Source of the DNA: Botryosphaeria dothidea
Taxonomy: Eukaryota; Ascomycota; Dothideomycetes; Botryosphaeriales; Botryosphaeriaceae
Length of the DNA stretch: 64,000 bases
Assembly (NCBI GenBank): GCA_011503125.2
Contig: WWBZ02000008.1
Location: 248,001-312,000 of the forward strand
Direction: 5' to 3'
In this document: piece by piece, positions 41,222 through 52,308 of the stretch
Layout of the letters: every line of letters begins with the position of its first letter
Position numbering within the stretch: the first letter of the stretch is position 1
Program-made: the position numbers and the translations under genes
The notes under the pieces: model-generated
What the model saw: only the letters and a program-made list of their open reading frames with translations
What the model was told of the DNA's origin: nothing
Database searches by the model: none

Positions 41222-42049
41222 GCGCACATAGACGGTCGCATGTAATTATCTTTGAAACCTTTTGACGCCTCTACAATAAGTTCATGCCCGTGGAAATATT
41301 GTACCCGTCACTCTGTAGTCTCCAAGCCTGTACTTTGATAAAAGTACAGGCTTGGACAGCGCCAGCTTCGTTTTCTCTCAAGTGACAACTGCCTTTACAG
41401 CCGTTGCGGTACTGATACTGCAACTACACTTGCAGCAAACGGCGGAGGGTGGATGGGCTCGACTCGATGATAACTTCTCATCTTCCGCCAACATGAGCGC
41501 TGTGTGACGAACTCATGGAATCGACGCCGCGTGGCTTCAAAATCACTTGCACTACGAATGCGCGCGCCATCCATACAACTCTCGCCGCTCATCCGCAACA
41601 CTGCCGCGACCACGTCGTGTTACTCCACACTCTACGTCTCGCTAATCATCTTTCGTTGTTTCACTTTGGACCTTTCGATGGCTTTTTAGAGTCGCGAGGG
41701 CTTTCGACTGAGCTGGCAGTCCAGTAGGCATCTCTCGACGAAGAGAGTGCGGAAGAAGGGGAATCTTTGGCAGATGTGGAACAGCGGATCGCACTGGAAA
41801 CGTCGCCGCTCGCTTGTGGCCTACGACCTGAACCACCACCAACGAGGAACCACAATCGATGAGCTAACAGCTGCGCGAAGAAGCGGAAGTGTCCAGGCGC
41901 AGGCTCTGGGGGATTGGCGCAAAGACGCAACACTAAATGTCGGGCAGCCTATCCTCATGGGGCATAGCGTCCGTGGACTCGGTGGCGCGCGTCACCGAAG
42001 TTTCTTGCGACCGCATCACTTCCTCAACCCCGACGCCCGCCCGGCCACC
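41222..42049. other. intergenic region right of the retrotransposon, with a strong hairpin
   Basis: No clear gene. It contains a perfect 16-bp inverted repeat, listed separately, and the promoter of the next gene. Confidence 0.5.
41321..41356. repeat. perfect 16-bp inverted repeat with GATA loop
   Basis: TCCAAGCCTGTACTTT, loop GATA, then its exact reverse complement. It lies 105 bp outside the 3' LTR. Confidence 0.9.
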
Positions 42050-44220
42050 ATGGACGACGACATGAGCGACGGCGAGGCCGATCGCATCATCGTCGCCATG
42101 ACCGCCTCCAACGGCCTCCTCGGTGATTCCTTCGAGGTCGACCGGGCAGCAGCCCACGCCCGGCCACTCCTGCCCGCGTAAGCTCGCCGCCCGCCGCTGC
42201 GCTGCCCGCCCTGACCACGACAGCACTGATTCGACCCCGCCCGCCCAAAGCACCCGCCTCATCCGCATCAAGTCGCAGCTCTGCGTCGCCTGGAAAATCT
42301 CCATGGACCGCCTCGACACCGCCTTCGACACCCAGTCGCGCGATTTCTTCTCCAAGCTGGCCCGCCTCGCCCAGCTCCCACTGTCCTTTGATGCCGCCCT
42401 GCCCGAGCTGGAGCGCGCCAGAGAGTCGCGCATAGGCGCCAGAGGCCTCTCCAAAGACCGCCACTGGGCCCCGAGCGACGTCGACCGGGCCATCGAAGCC
42501 ATCCAAAACACCTCCGGCCGCCATTCCCCGCCCCCGATCGCCGCCGCCGGCAAGAGGAGGGCAACAACCCGGCCCACCGACGGCGAACAGCAGAAGAGAC
42601 GGCGCCAGGAGAGGGAGCCTGACGTGCACGAGTTGGGCGAGATCCGCGTCGACCAAAACCCGGCTCGCCTGGGCCATAGCCACACTCCTATGCATGCTGA
42701 CTCTGACATCGAGTCGGACAGAGCTTCTGTACCGCGCGCCGCTTCTGTAGCGAGAGAGACTGAGAGGCATCAAGCTTCAAGCGTGCAGCCTAGACATCAG
42801 ACTTCGAGCGTGCAACCCAGTCAGACCTCGAGTGTGCAACCTCAGCCGAGTTCCACCCACGATCCACCAGCACAAGAAATTCCGTCGTCCGACGAATCCC
42901 CCGACGTCCACACCGTTGCAAGAAATGCTCAGATTCCTAACGGCACGCCACCACGGACGAACGGTCTCCATGCTTCTACGAACGACGCGCCTCAGCCGGC
43001 AACGCAACTTTTGGATCAGAATAGAGCAAACACGCCTCCTTCCGATATCCAATCAGAAGCTCTAAGACGCCTCCAACATTCCCAGACCCTCCCACCCCAT
43101 ATCTTTGACCATATCCTCCAAACATTCTGCCGTGCAAGGTTGTCCACTTATATTCCTCGAATGCACCTAGATTCTAATTACTTCTAGTGCTTCCCATGTA
43201 GCAGTCCCGCCAATCATAGCATCCTCGTCTCCGCCATCGCATTCACCATTTTATCTGAAAAACTACCGCACGATCCTGCTCCCAGTCTACCTCGATAACA
43301 GGTGGACGCTGGTCTCGATAGACCTGGAGCGCAAAGAAGCCAAGCTCTACGCTCCCTCGTCGCCAGAGCTCAACGCTACCGAGCTCGTAACCCAAAACTT
43401 CCTGACCACCTCTCTTAAAACGAAGGACGTCAAGGCCTGGAAAATGGCCCGCATACTCATCGCCCCCTCCCAAACGAGCTGCCAGGACCGGCCCATCATC
43501 TGCCTCGTCACAGCCATCCACATCATCGCCGGCGTGCCCCCCGCCCCCGAACCCCGCGACACCGCCTTCTGGCGCGAGATCCTCGCCGCCTTCGTCAAGC
43601 ACGCCGCCGCCGCCGCCGCCGGCCCCGAGCAATGGCCCTCGCCATCCGACCCTCTCGACGCCCGCACGACCGCCGCCCTCGCCCCACCGCCGTCCGACGA
43701 CTTCGCTGCGCTCTTCGCGCAGCTGCGCGCCCGGCTCGCGCGCGAGCGCGCCGAGCTCGACGAGCCGGCCAACGCGGCCCGCGCGCGCACGCGCCTGCAG
43801 CAGCTGGTCCCGGCGGTGCGGACGCTGGCGGAGGAGCTGCTGGGCGGGGCGGGCGTGGCGCGGCAGCTGCGGGCGTACGCGGCAGCGGACGCGGCGAGCG
43901 CGGCGGCCGTGCGCGCGCAGGAGGCGACGGTCGAGACGTTCCGCCAGATTGGCGAGGAGGACACGGTGACGGGGCTGGAGCGGTACATCGACGGGCTGCG
44001 GGCGGCGCGGCGGGCGAACGCGGAGCGGGCGGCGGCGCTGCGGGAGGTGGCGGAGAGGGGGGGCGTGGAGGGGGAGATTGAGGCGTTGGAGGAGCGGGAG
44101 AGGGCGAAGTTGAAGAGGTTGGACGCGGGGTATGGGGGCGTTTGGGAGGAGGTTGAGCGGCTTTGGAAGGATGTTGAGGCCGAGTTTGGCCATGTACAGA
44201 AGGCTGGATCTCGAGGGTGA
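42050..44220 (+). CDS. Ulp1/C48-like domain protein, probably catalytically inactive
   Basis: Three exons (42050-42177, 42224-43131, 43202-44220) give 684 residues; the middle donor, GTGCAA, is the least certain. The N-terminal 340 residues are helical then Ser/Gln/Pro-rich with ASSVQP/TSSVQP repeats. At ~345-470 a Ulp1-type protease fold is suggested by YRTILLPVYLDNRWTLVSIDL, then LIAPSQTSCQDRPIICLVTAIHIIAGVPP, then DTAFWREILAAF. Active relatives have HW...D...Q...DCG; here the His position reads Arg (NRW) and DCG reads DRP, so SUMO/ubiquitin-protease activity is unlikely. Residues ~500-680 are an Ala/Arg/Glu-rich coiled coil of very high GC. It might bind a Ubl without cleaving, which is inference. 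Confidence 0.55.
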
Positions 44221-44770
44221 GTGCGCATGGGCGGTGCATAGCGATGGTTAAGAAGTTTGGGTGTAAATTAAGCGTCAGCGTGTGTGTATATATGGGGGAG
44301 CTTCGTGATGGTTGAGCGACGGCGTATGAATAATTCTTTTACATACTAGAACTGATGATACTTTCCCAATCCTTGTTGATTTACCCATTTCTCTCATGTT
44401 CCTTGTCGTCAGATTGGTCTCATTTCGATATCGTCGAGGTCGTTCTCGCCAAAGCAAAGGGGTGTTATGTTGTGGGCAGGTTCGGTCATTTTTTTTTTTC
44501 CCCGCACCACAATCGATCGCTGTCGACGTGGCCTGTTGGCCAAGTGTAGGACTGAAAACGGGATGGCTTCGTCGAATCCGCAAGACTGGTATAGCATTTT
44601 AGCATGCTTGATTTCTCATCTAATAAGAAACATGTGCCACTGCGGAGTCGGACTTTTCAAGCCAACAGAATGGGAAAATAAAAAGCAGTTCATAAGCATT
44701 ATCGCAAGAATCCTTCCAATCAGAGACAGAAACAACTCTACTAGTTGCACATACGAGAGGAGGAATTGAT
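44221..44770. other. intergenic region between convergent genes
   Basis: Shared 3' flank of the Ulp1-like gene and the O-methyltransferase. A T10 tract lies at about 44490-44499. No gene seen. Confidence 0.5.
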
Positions 44771-46124
44771 TCAACTGCTCGAAGCTTTGCAATCTGGTTG
44801 CCAGGTGGCCTTGATGAACCACTGAAGGCTACCTCCCCAGTATTCAAAATCGAGCTCAAATCTCTCATCCACCGAAGCGAATAGCCGTCTCCAATCACTC
44901 TCAGTGCGTTCGCGGCCGTTCAAGGATATAAGCATGCCGAGATCACTCATCCTATTGCCCCGTTTAGTATCTTAAAGTTGAGATTCGTTAGGGAAACCCG
45001 CCTTAACAGTTCCTGCTCGTAACCAGGCTTTGCAATCTCTGGCAGGACTGTTTCGCAGACGACTATCTGAGCTCCGGGTTTCAATGCAGGGACCAGATGG
45101 AGCAAGATCTGCACACACAAGTGATCGGACCAGTCATGTAGAATCTTGCGCAGAAAGTAGATATCGGCGTTCTGGAGCGGTTGCTTGGAGAAGAAGTCAT
45201 GGGCCGTAAAAGAGACCCTGTTCCTGTACTCAGATGGGAGGCACTCCTCGCCCAGCTTCACAACTTCCGGCCGATCCTCCACGACGAATTTGATATGTTT
45301 CGTCGCCCTCGCGACCCCCAGACTGACGTAGCCGTGATTCCCTCCGACATCGACAACCGTCGTACCAGGTTTATCGATATCTCTCCGTAGCGGACTTTCG
45401 AAGAGGGCGTCGGGGGTTTGAATCAACAACTGCAGGGATATGCGGAACATACTGGCCACACGCTTCAGCCTCTCTGGCCGTTTGGCGAGGAAGTCGAAGA
45501 ACGGTTCTGTAGTATCGTTGGCCAGGCTCCAGGCGGTATGCGGTGGCTCAGGGGAGCCGTGCCACTTCTCAAGTGCATCCAACACTCGCAATCCACGCGG
45601 CCATAGGTCCTCGGTGGCGACCTTGACCATGTTGAGACAATCCTCGTCTTCTCGCAGAAGTCGCGACATTGGCGTGTGCGTGATAAAGCCTGGCTCCAGC
45701 TCCTGGAATACTCCCTTGACGATGGCGTGTCGGATCAGGCGGGTCAAGGTTTGCTCGTCCGTACTGAGTTTGGCCGCGAGATCTGAGATGGCCATCCCTC
45801 CGTCGGGAACATGCAGCGGTATGTTGTAGCGGCCGATCGCGCTCATACTCGTCCCTTGAAGTATCTGGAAAACTGCTTAATGAAAAACTGAAAGTTTCAT
45901 GCGGCGTGTCTTACTCCTGTAGAACACAGAAAATAGAGCGATTCCATTGGCCCCAACATCAGCCTTTCGAGATTTCGGATGGCGTCGATCACAGTTGCGC
46001 GAATCTTGAGATCTTCGGATGTCATACCACGAAATCCAAGCTTGGAACTCGGATCGATGACTCCACGCTCCTCAAACTCCTTGACATTGTGTAGGATTGA
46101 CTCCGCTAAAGACACTTGCGACAT
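44771..46124 (-). CDS. SAM-dependent O-methyltransferase
   Basis: Three exons (46124-45915, 45864-45008, 44951-44771) give 415 residues, phases consistent. The last intron uses a GTTAAG donor. It has the winged-helix dimerisation part (ISDLAAKLSTDEQTLTRLIRHAI, GFITHTPMSRLL), SAM motif I VVDVGGNHGYVSLGVA, FVVEDRPEVV, VSFTAHDFFSKQP, the catalytic-His region YFLRKILHDWSD, and the C-terminal LGMLISLNGRERTESDWRRLF. These are features of fungal O-methyltransferases commonly found in polyketide clusters. No polyketide synthase or other core gene is in the window, so the substrate is open. It lies 24 kb from the P450 trio, with the retrotransposon between. Confidence 0.88.
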
Positions 46125-47818
46125 TTTGGGGTAGAGTAACTGCTTCCTAAGTAGCGTTCAATGAATCATCGATGCGAAGGCTTGCCATGCCTTAATTACT
46201 GTCTTTGAACGGGCCTAATATTTCCCCGCATTAGGCTTTACTAGACTTCCTGGAATCAAAGTTAGAGTACCGACACATAATAGTATCTTGAAAGTATCTG
46301 CCATCCATTTGGAGTCATCCCTGGCCTTATCTGCTGATTTCACAAATGCTAACGCTCTAGCTACATCACGAATATCTGCTGAGAAAGTATCCTGACAACG
46401 GGCTTGCATTGTGTCTTCATGGTCCAGATATAAACCTTGCTCTAGAATGTTATTCCCTTCTTTATCCTTGGAAGTTTCGAATCAGAGCAGGTGGTGGGGC
46501 TTGCAATAACCTTAACGAGCTGTTTGGACACTTCGAAGATCAAAAGACAGATGCGTCTTAACTTTACTTCCGGGGGTTGCCGGATATAAGCGTTGCCGGC
46601 AACACCCGGGTCTAGGAATCCATTTCCCCTCTCGAAAATATAGCCTGGCTCTTCCTAACCAAAAGAGAAGCTAAGATGGGCGCGACAAGATAGTTGGCTG
46701 CTTGCAGTGTGCGAGGAGGTGAGGTCGTCTACATCGATTTTTTCTTTCATTTCGGATAAAGTAGAAGACTGCACATCGATTTCTATCGCGTCGATACAGC
46801 GGCCAGTGGCGGAAGTAGTGGCGGACAAGGCGAAGACGCACCGACAATAATCTTATCAATATGCAAGCGAGGGTTAATGTGGACGTTGCCTACTGACAGT
46901 TCTATCATCCATGTCACCGCTGGGATCCCCTGTCCGGTTCCTCCTCTCCGTGCTTACAATGGCAGCACCCTCGCTATTCGGTTCAAGGACATGGACGTGC
47001 TGGGGATGGGGCACAAAGCACTCGCTTTTTGTCAGCTTGATGAGTTGAAGGCGATATGCGAGCCGTGGCAGCGTGGTAGAACGAGGCATCGATCACTTCC
47101 ATGCACGGCTCTTGATGCATAGAGGTATTCTCTCCCCGCCATACCACTACCCCGCCCGCCATCTCAGCCCACCAGCGGGCAAGGCGAACGCCAGTCTAAT
47201 GAAAAATTACCTCCATCGCACCTTCACTTCCTGCCACTACTTCGTCGCCAATCGCAGTGGAGATCGCTCGCTCCTTGAATGCTAATTTATCAACACGATG
47301 ATACTTATGGCTTCATCCGAAAGATCAGAGATGACGACAATAAACTCCCTGGGGAGGGGGAAATCAGAGAACTGCACAGGCCCTTTGGCTGCCTGGGGAT
47401 GGGTATGGCAAGTGACGAGAGGCCGGGATGTGAACCTCACGGTAAGTGCGATCTCCGCTTGAGTGGCAGTAGTCTCAATGTGGGGATTCAGAGCGATTTC
47501 TGGGGCTAATAGCATGGTACTGAAGTAGGGGTGAGTCTTAATACTGTCAATTGTGCAGATGCCGGCTCAGACGATATCCATGACAATGCCACCCGCGAGG
47601 AGTGTAGTATTCATATCTGCCGCTTCGAGCAGCTGGTTTTACGGCTTTCCTTTCTGGTCGTTCTGTAGGGCTTCCTATAATTCTCTGTGCTCCGAGAGCG
47701 AATTGTTCGTTGAATGAGCTGAAAGATTGTAGCGTCACCCCGCACGCAATCTGGCTTAGTAATACGCTGATAATGCCCCTCCATCGTCGATCGGTCTACA
47801 AAACCTCGTCACTGCACC
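46125..47818. other. long intergenic region with a hairpin
   Basis: No supported gene. A short minus-strand frame at 46215-46409 (ADIRDVARALAFVKSADKAR) looks mildly protein-like but is too small to call. A 14-bp imperfect inverted repeat is at 46570-46610. Confidence 0.45.
46570..46610. repeat. inverted repeat, 14-bp arms (13 of 14 paired)
   Basis: CCGGGGGTTGCCGG pairs with CCGGCAACACCCGG across a 13-nt loop. The right part also contains the perfect palindrome GTTGCCGGCAAC. Confidence 0.75.
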
Positions 47819-50053
47819 ATGTCCGATAAAAAAGCCACACCAGACATTCGATCTCCCTAAGGCGACATATCCCTGCGAAATGCCTTCGAATGCCAATACC
47901 CAGATGCACTTACGCCGCCGGGGTTCACAAAGCCACTTGCCATCTTTTGTTCCATCGCAGCCGAGCTTGGAGCGCCAGTCTCCCGCACCATCCCCCGCGG
48001 ACAAGACATTTCGCTTGATCCCGCCCAGCAGCGATCGTTCTGGATCTTGTGGAACTGGTGGACGTGGTTTCGGCAGGAGTAGGAAGTTCCTGGAGACGCA
48101 CCCTCTACCGACCTACCACGCCACGCGGCGGAGAAGAGGTTCTACGAGCTCAAGCGGCCGGCTTCCTATTCCGAGTATTTTTATGCCGCACTTGTCCAGT
48201 TTTTCGACATCGACAGCCCGTTTGAGCAGAAAGTGCTTCACGAACGACGCGTAGATGCGGCTCTGCACTCGGCATGTTTTCACACCGCTCTTGCCTGCGA
48301 GAATCTCTCCGATGTCCCTCCGTCCAGTGGAAATTCTAATGTCTCTGTTCCGCAGAGAAGGCTTCACTCGTAAGATCTCCCCGGTCTTCATCCCTCCTGT
48401 TTCACGGGCTCCAGCATATCGTCATGTTCTTGGATCAAGGATAGCTCCGCGCTTCCCTTCTACCTCTGGGACGTTGAGCTGAGGTGTACCGTGGAGGTCA
48501 GCAGTCTGAACAGCCACCCCTCGTACACCGCCATTAGCCACACATGGGGCAGATGGCGGACCGGAGACTCCGTCCAGCTTCCCGGGATTGCATGGGACAT
48601 TCCGCAGAACTCACTGTTCGATGTTGCGACCCTGCCTGACATCCTGGCCCGCATCCCCACATCAACACCCTATGTTTGGTTCGACCTCGTGTGCATTCCC
48701 CAGAAAACGTCGTCCAGGGCGAACGAGGAAATCGCCAAACAAGCCGCCATCTTCCGCAACGCAACGCACACGATCATCTGGTTCAACCGAATCACCGACT
48801 GGGCTGGCCTCCAGTTGGCCGTGCAGTGGATGTCCAGGATGTATCTCGGACGCGACCGCGGCGACCAGCCAACGATACCAGATGCGTCGACCGGCTTCTT
48901 CCAGGCCTACCACTTCGACGCCAGCGCATCCACGGACGACATGGGAGCGGAGGGGTGGTACAGCTCGCTTTGGACGCTGCAGGAGATCTGCCTGCGCCCT
49001 GACATGTGGCTGTGCAACGCGACGTGGGAGCTGTTCACGGTGGGGGGCGCCGGCGTGCCGGCGGCGTTCAACATGATCGTGGCGCTGGTGGGCGAGTGCC
49101 GCCAGATTGCGGACCAGATGGCGGCGCTGCGGTCGAGCGACATGAGGCAGCAGCTGGACCTGAGCGCCTCGTTCCTAGGGCGAGAAGACCGACTCAAGTC
49201 GCTAGTCGCGGCGGGGATTTACCACCGGGGTTTCATCGAGCTGCTGGAGCTGTTCGACCGCACGGGCATGCGAGACCTGCACATCATCAAGAAGGAGTAC
49301 AGCCTGCTCCTCGGGTCGCGGCGCTACTGCGAGAGCCGGCGCGCTGAGGCTATCATGTCCGTCCTGGATGCGAAGAGGTGGCGGTCTCTCCCCGATCCTG
49401 GAGGACTCGTGTTGGGGCAGTATGAGCTTGAGTTCGTGCGGGAGGTTGCGCGGAGTATGGGTGCGTCGTTCTTTGGCTCGCTCTCGTCGCGTGCGATGGA
49501 GCACGGGGTGCGGCTGGACGAGGCGCTGCTTCCGCAGGGCTCTCTGATGCCGTTTGAGGGCTCGGCTGGTCAGCCAATCGAGAGCAAGACGATCTTGAAC
49601 TGGGAATTTGGCGAAGAGATAGACAACCCGTCCGTCCGCACTTGGAGGATCCAGCAAGACGGCTCTGTTGAGATGCCAGAAGCTGCAAAATTGACATCCA
49701 CAACCGATGGCTCTGAGGGTGGTGGATTGATCAGCAGCATGTGGCTGACGTACAACGATTCAGGGCATCACTTTCTCGGCACCGATTTGGAATGGCGGGA
49801 GGGACGAAGGCATCAGAGCGCCGAGCTCCAGGAGTGGTGTAGGACGTGGCACCCCTCATCAGCCAACTTCGCTGTTGAATTGGGCCGAGTCTTGGGAGCG
49901 TCAAGAGGCATCCTACTCAAGGAGACGAAGCCGGGCTCAAGCGTGATGTATAAGGTTGGAAACTACATTACGTCGATACATCGGTTCTACGGACGGAAAG
50001 TCATGCAGACCGCTTCAACACCGAGCCAGAAAGTGGACTGGACAGTTCTGTAG
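47819..50053 (+). pseudogene. HET-domain gene interrupted by two nonsense codons
   Basis: Exon 1 (47819-48369) and exon 2 (48445-50053), joined through a GTAAGA...TAG intron, make one 720-codon frame that is protein-like throughout. Two in-frame stops break it: TAA at 47858-47860 (codon 14) and TAG at 48080-48082 (codon 88, in a Trp-rich stretch WNWWTWFRQE). The HET domain itself is intact: SYTAISHTWG, YVWFDLVCIPQ, EIAKQAAIFRNATHTIIWF, WYSSLWTLQEICLRPDMWL, followed by a long family-specific C-terminal region. There is no in-frame ATG after the TAG until well inside the HET domain, so downstream initiation would not save it. Such proteins control vegetative incompatibility and cell death. Confidence 0.75.
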
Positions 50054-50158
50054 ACTGTTGATCTGAGAGAGTACTGTACTGATATATCAGTAGTTGATAG
50101 CGCTAAATAGTCCAGTAATTCAGCGCAAACCACCTCTGATTGAAAGTTGAGCATGGCG

Positions 50159-50865
50159 TTAGAACATGCATGCTTTTGCATTGTTCAGAATTTCATCGCA
50201 CGATATGAAATCCAAATCATACAGCGATGTGGAAATCTCGACGCTCTGCCATGGTGGGGTAAACCACCCGTTTAGATCAAACACACTCAGAAGACCTCTG
50301 CCATGTACCTCAGGGTATGAATCACCACCAGGGCTCAATTTAGCGAGATTCGTTGATCCTGTTTGCTCTTCCGTATCCCTTAAGAAGTGCTTTATGTCTG
50401 ACCGTCGCCGGGGCGCTGCCAACCTCGTGCGATGGGCGAGAAAACATGTCCATGGAAACAGCTGCGGCAAGGTGGTTTCCAGTGGCGTGGATCGCAGCTA
50501 ACTCACGAGCGGTTCTGAGCAGAGCGAACGCGTTTCCGGCCGTGCTGGACCAAACTACCGTCTGCACAGGTTGACCATGCATCTCGTATGCCTGACCGTA
50601 CCGATTTGAAGTCGGGAAAGCCGCCGATCATGTTATGCGCCCAGAGCCTAATAGGGCTGTCTTCTTTCTCGTTTATCCACCCTTCGTGCAGGACTCGAAG
50701 AGACGATCTTTGCATTGGGGAGAGTTGCGCCAGGAAGACGGTACCGCCATGATCATCCCGAATTCTCACTATCAGTTGCCGATTTTGGAAATCGTTTTGC
50801 CAGCTTTTTGACGGTTCTGTAAATCCCTCAACATTACCCCAAGCCTGGGCGATAGAAATGTCCAT
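50159..50865 (-). CDS. hypothetical protein, short-intron or frame-broken gene
   Basis: Protein-like sequence starts at ATG 50865 (MDISIAQAWGNVEGFTE, LIVRIRDDHGGTVFLAQL) and continues in a second frame (TVVWSSTAGNAFALLRTARE). A 40-nt GTACGG...GCAG intron near 50605-50566 joins these in phase. A third stretch (HFLRDTEEQTGSTNLAKL, SVFDLNGWFTPPWQSVEIS) ends at 50159. The second junction would need a 34-nt intron, so a frameshift is as likely. I recognise no family. Confidence 0.4.
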
Positions 50866-51393
50866 GTCATTCTAAGCATTGAGCGAAAAAATCGCGGATT
50901 GTGCTACCTGAGGGTTACAGCAGGAGGAGATCTTATATATTGAACGGGAAACGTTGGGATATTACGGGTCATATTCCCTGCAGAGATTTGGCCCGATGTA
51001 GAGTTATTGACGGATATATGTGGGCGTAGCGTATCTGCAAGGTAAGCAGCATTGAGCTCGTGACACGTTCGTACGACCAATTGCCCGGTTGATGTGTGAC
51101 AGTATGGAGACCGCGTTTCTCTCGATGGTAGTAGGCTTAGCGCCGGGTTAACATCGATGTCGCACGAGGAAAAGGCAGGGTCATTGAAACTCCAGGTAAC
51201 TGCGGCGCGTGGACACTCGAAGACATTCGATCAGCCAGCCCCGGAGGATGTTCACATTTTGAATTGAATTGCGTTGCTGAAGAGAGATTGTCCAACTGTT
51301 TTTGAGGAGTATTTTGTCCGTTTGAATCACTCTGAGGCTCATCGTGTCTCCCACTGATTGCCCTCCACAGCATCAGCGCAGGCTTCCTGACCA
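50866..51393. other. intergenic region
   Basis: Between two minus-strand genes. No motif or gene visible. Confidence 0.5.
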
Positions 51394-52308
51394 CTACATT
51401 CCCAGCAGCTGCCGAATCTCAGCCAGCTGCCGCGCCAAGATCGCGACAGCCCTCCGCGTTTCCTTCAGCTCCCTCCTCAACTCCTGCACCTCACCCCCAT
51501 CATCATCCGCCGCCGCCGTCGCCACCACCCCCACACACTCCTCCACAGCAGCTTCTGCACGCGGATGCGCTGCCGCTGCTGCTGCTGCTGCCGCATCGCT
51601 GAGCACGCGCTGCCGATCCTTGACGAAGCTGCACCCTTTCCGCGAATAGCGGCACGCGGCGCACTGCACCGACTCGCTCAGGCCAACGACGTCGTCGCGG
51701 TAGACCCAGCACTCCTCGAGGCGCAGCGCCTTGTGCGTCTTGCGCGCGGCGACGCTCTTGCGGCGGGTGGCGGCGCACTGCGCGCAGGGGTGCGGCGCGC
51801 GGCGGCCCAGGTCGGCGGCCGCCGACATGATGCGCGCGACGTGCCAGGCGCGGCGCTGCTCGCCGACGCTCATGCGCTGCCAGTCGCTGGGCTCGACGGC
51901 CCAGAGGTCGACGGCGGCGGTGGGGCGGGTCACGCCGAGGGAGCTGATGCCCTTGCGCTTCGAGGCTGTTGATCTCGTCGTGGTGGTGGTGGTTGGTATT
52001 GTCGGAGGCTGAGCGTCGGTTGGTGGCGGCGGTGGTGGTGCGGGCGGTGTGCTGTCGTAGTCGTCGTCGCCGTCGTCATCGTCGTCATCGTCGTCGTCGG
52101 CGGTGGCGGCGGCAGCGCGTGAAGCGATGTGCGGCGTTGCGAGGCGCGACTCAGGGCGGTCGAAGGGATTTTCTCGCGAGGTCGGGCGGCCGCTCGCTGC
52201 GTATGTCCTGCCGAGACGCGCGCGGCGGCGCTGGGGCCTGCGGCGCTGGCTGGCGGAGAAGTCGCTGTCGCTGCTGTCGAGGGCGAGCAGCGCGGGGTCG
52301 ATGGGCAT
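51394..52308 (-). CDS. Cys-motif, coiled-coil hypothetical protein
   Basis: A single exon of 304 residues. An acidic/low-complexity N-terminal half (a run of Asp, a run of Pro, a run of Thr) precedes paired cysteines: HPCAQC near residue 175, EECW near 199, and VQCAACRYSRKGCSF near 215. These may form a zinc site like those of several fungal DNA-binding or gag-like proteins. A poly-Ala stretch and a C-terminal amphipathic helix (VQELRRELKETRRAVAILAR) follow, likely a coiled coil. The order Cys motif then coiled coil resembles the antisense ORF of the retrotransposon, but I see no real sequence similarity. Confidence 0.6.
   Translation of the reverse strand: MPIDPALLALDSSDSDFSASQRRRPQRRRARLGRTYAASGRPTSRENPFDRPESRLATPHIASRAAAATADDDDDDDDDGDDDYDSTPPAPPPPPPTDAQPPTIPTTTTTTRSTASKRKGISSLGVTRPTAAVDLWAVEPSDWQRMSVGEQRRAWHVARIMSAAADLGRRAPHPCAQCAATRRKSVAARKTHKALRLEECWVYRDDVVGLSESVQCAACRYSRKGCSFVKDRQRVLSDAAAAAAAAAHPRAEAAVEECVGVVATAAADDDGGEVQELRRELKETRRAVAILARQLAEIRQLLGM

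Noticed and set aside
43243..44239. Long minus-strand frames opposite the Ulp1-like gene
   Set aside because: Arg/Pro/Ala-rich translations typical of antisense GC-rich DNA; the plus strand has the recognisable domain and consistent splicing.
46671..46859. Possible DNA-transposon fragment on the minus strand
   Set aside because: Short, with several stops, and no transposase motif could be recognised.
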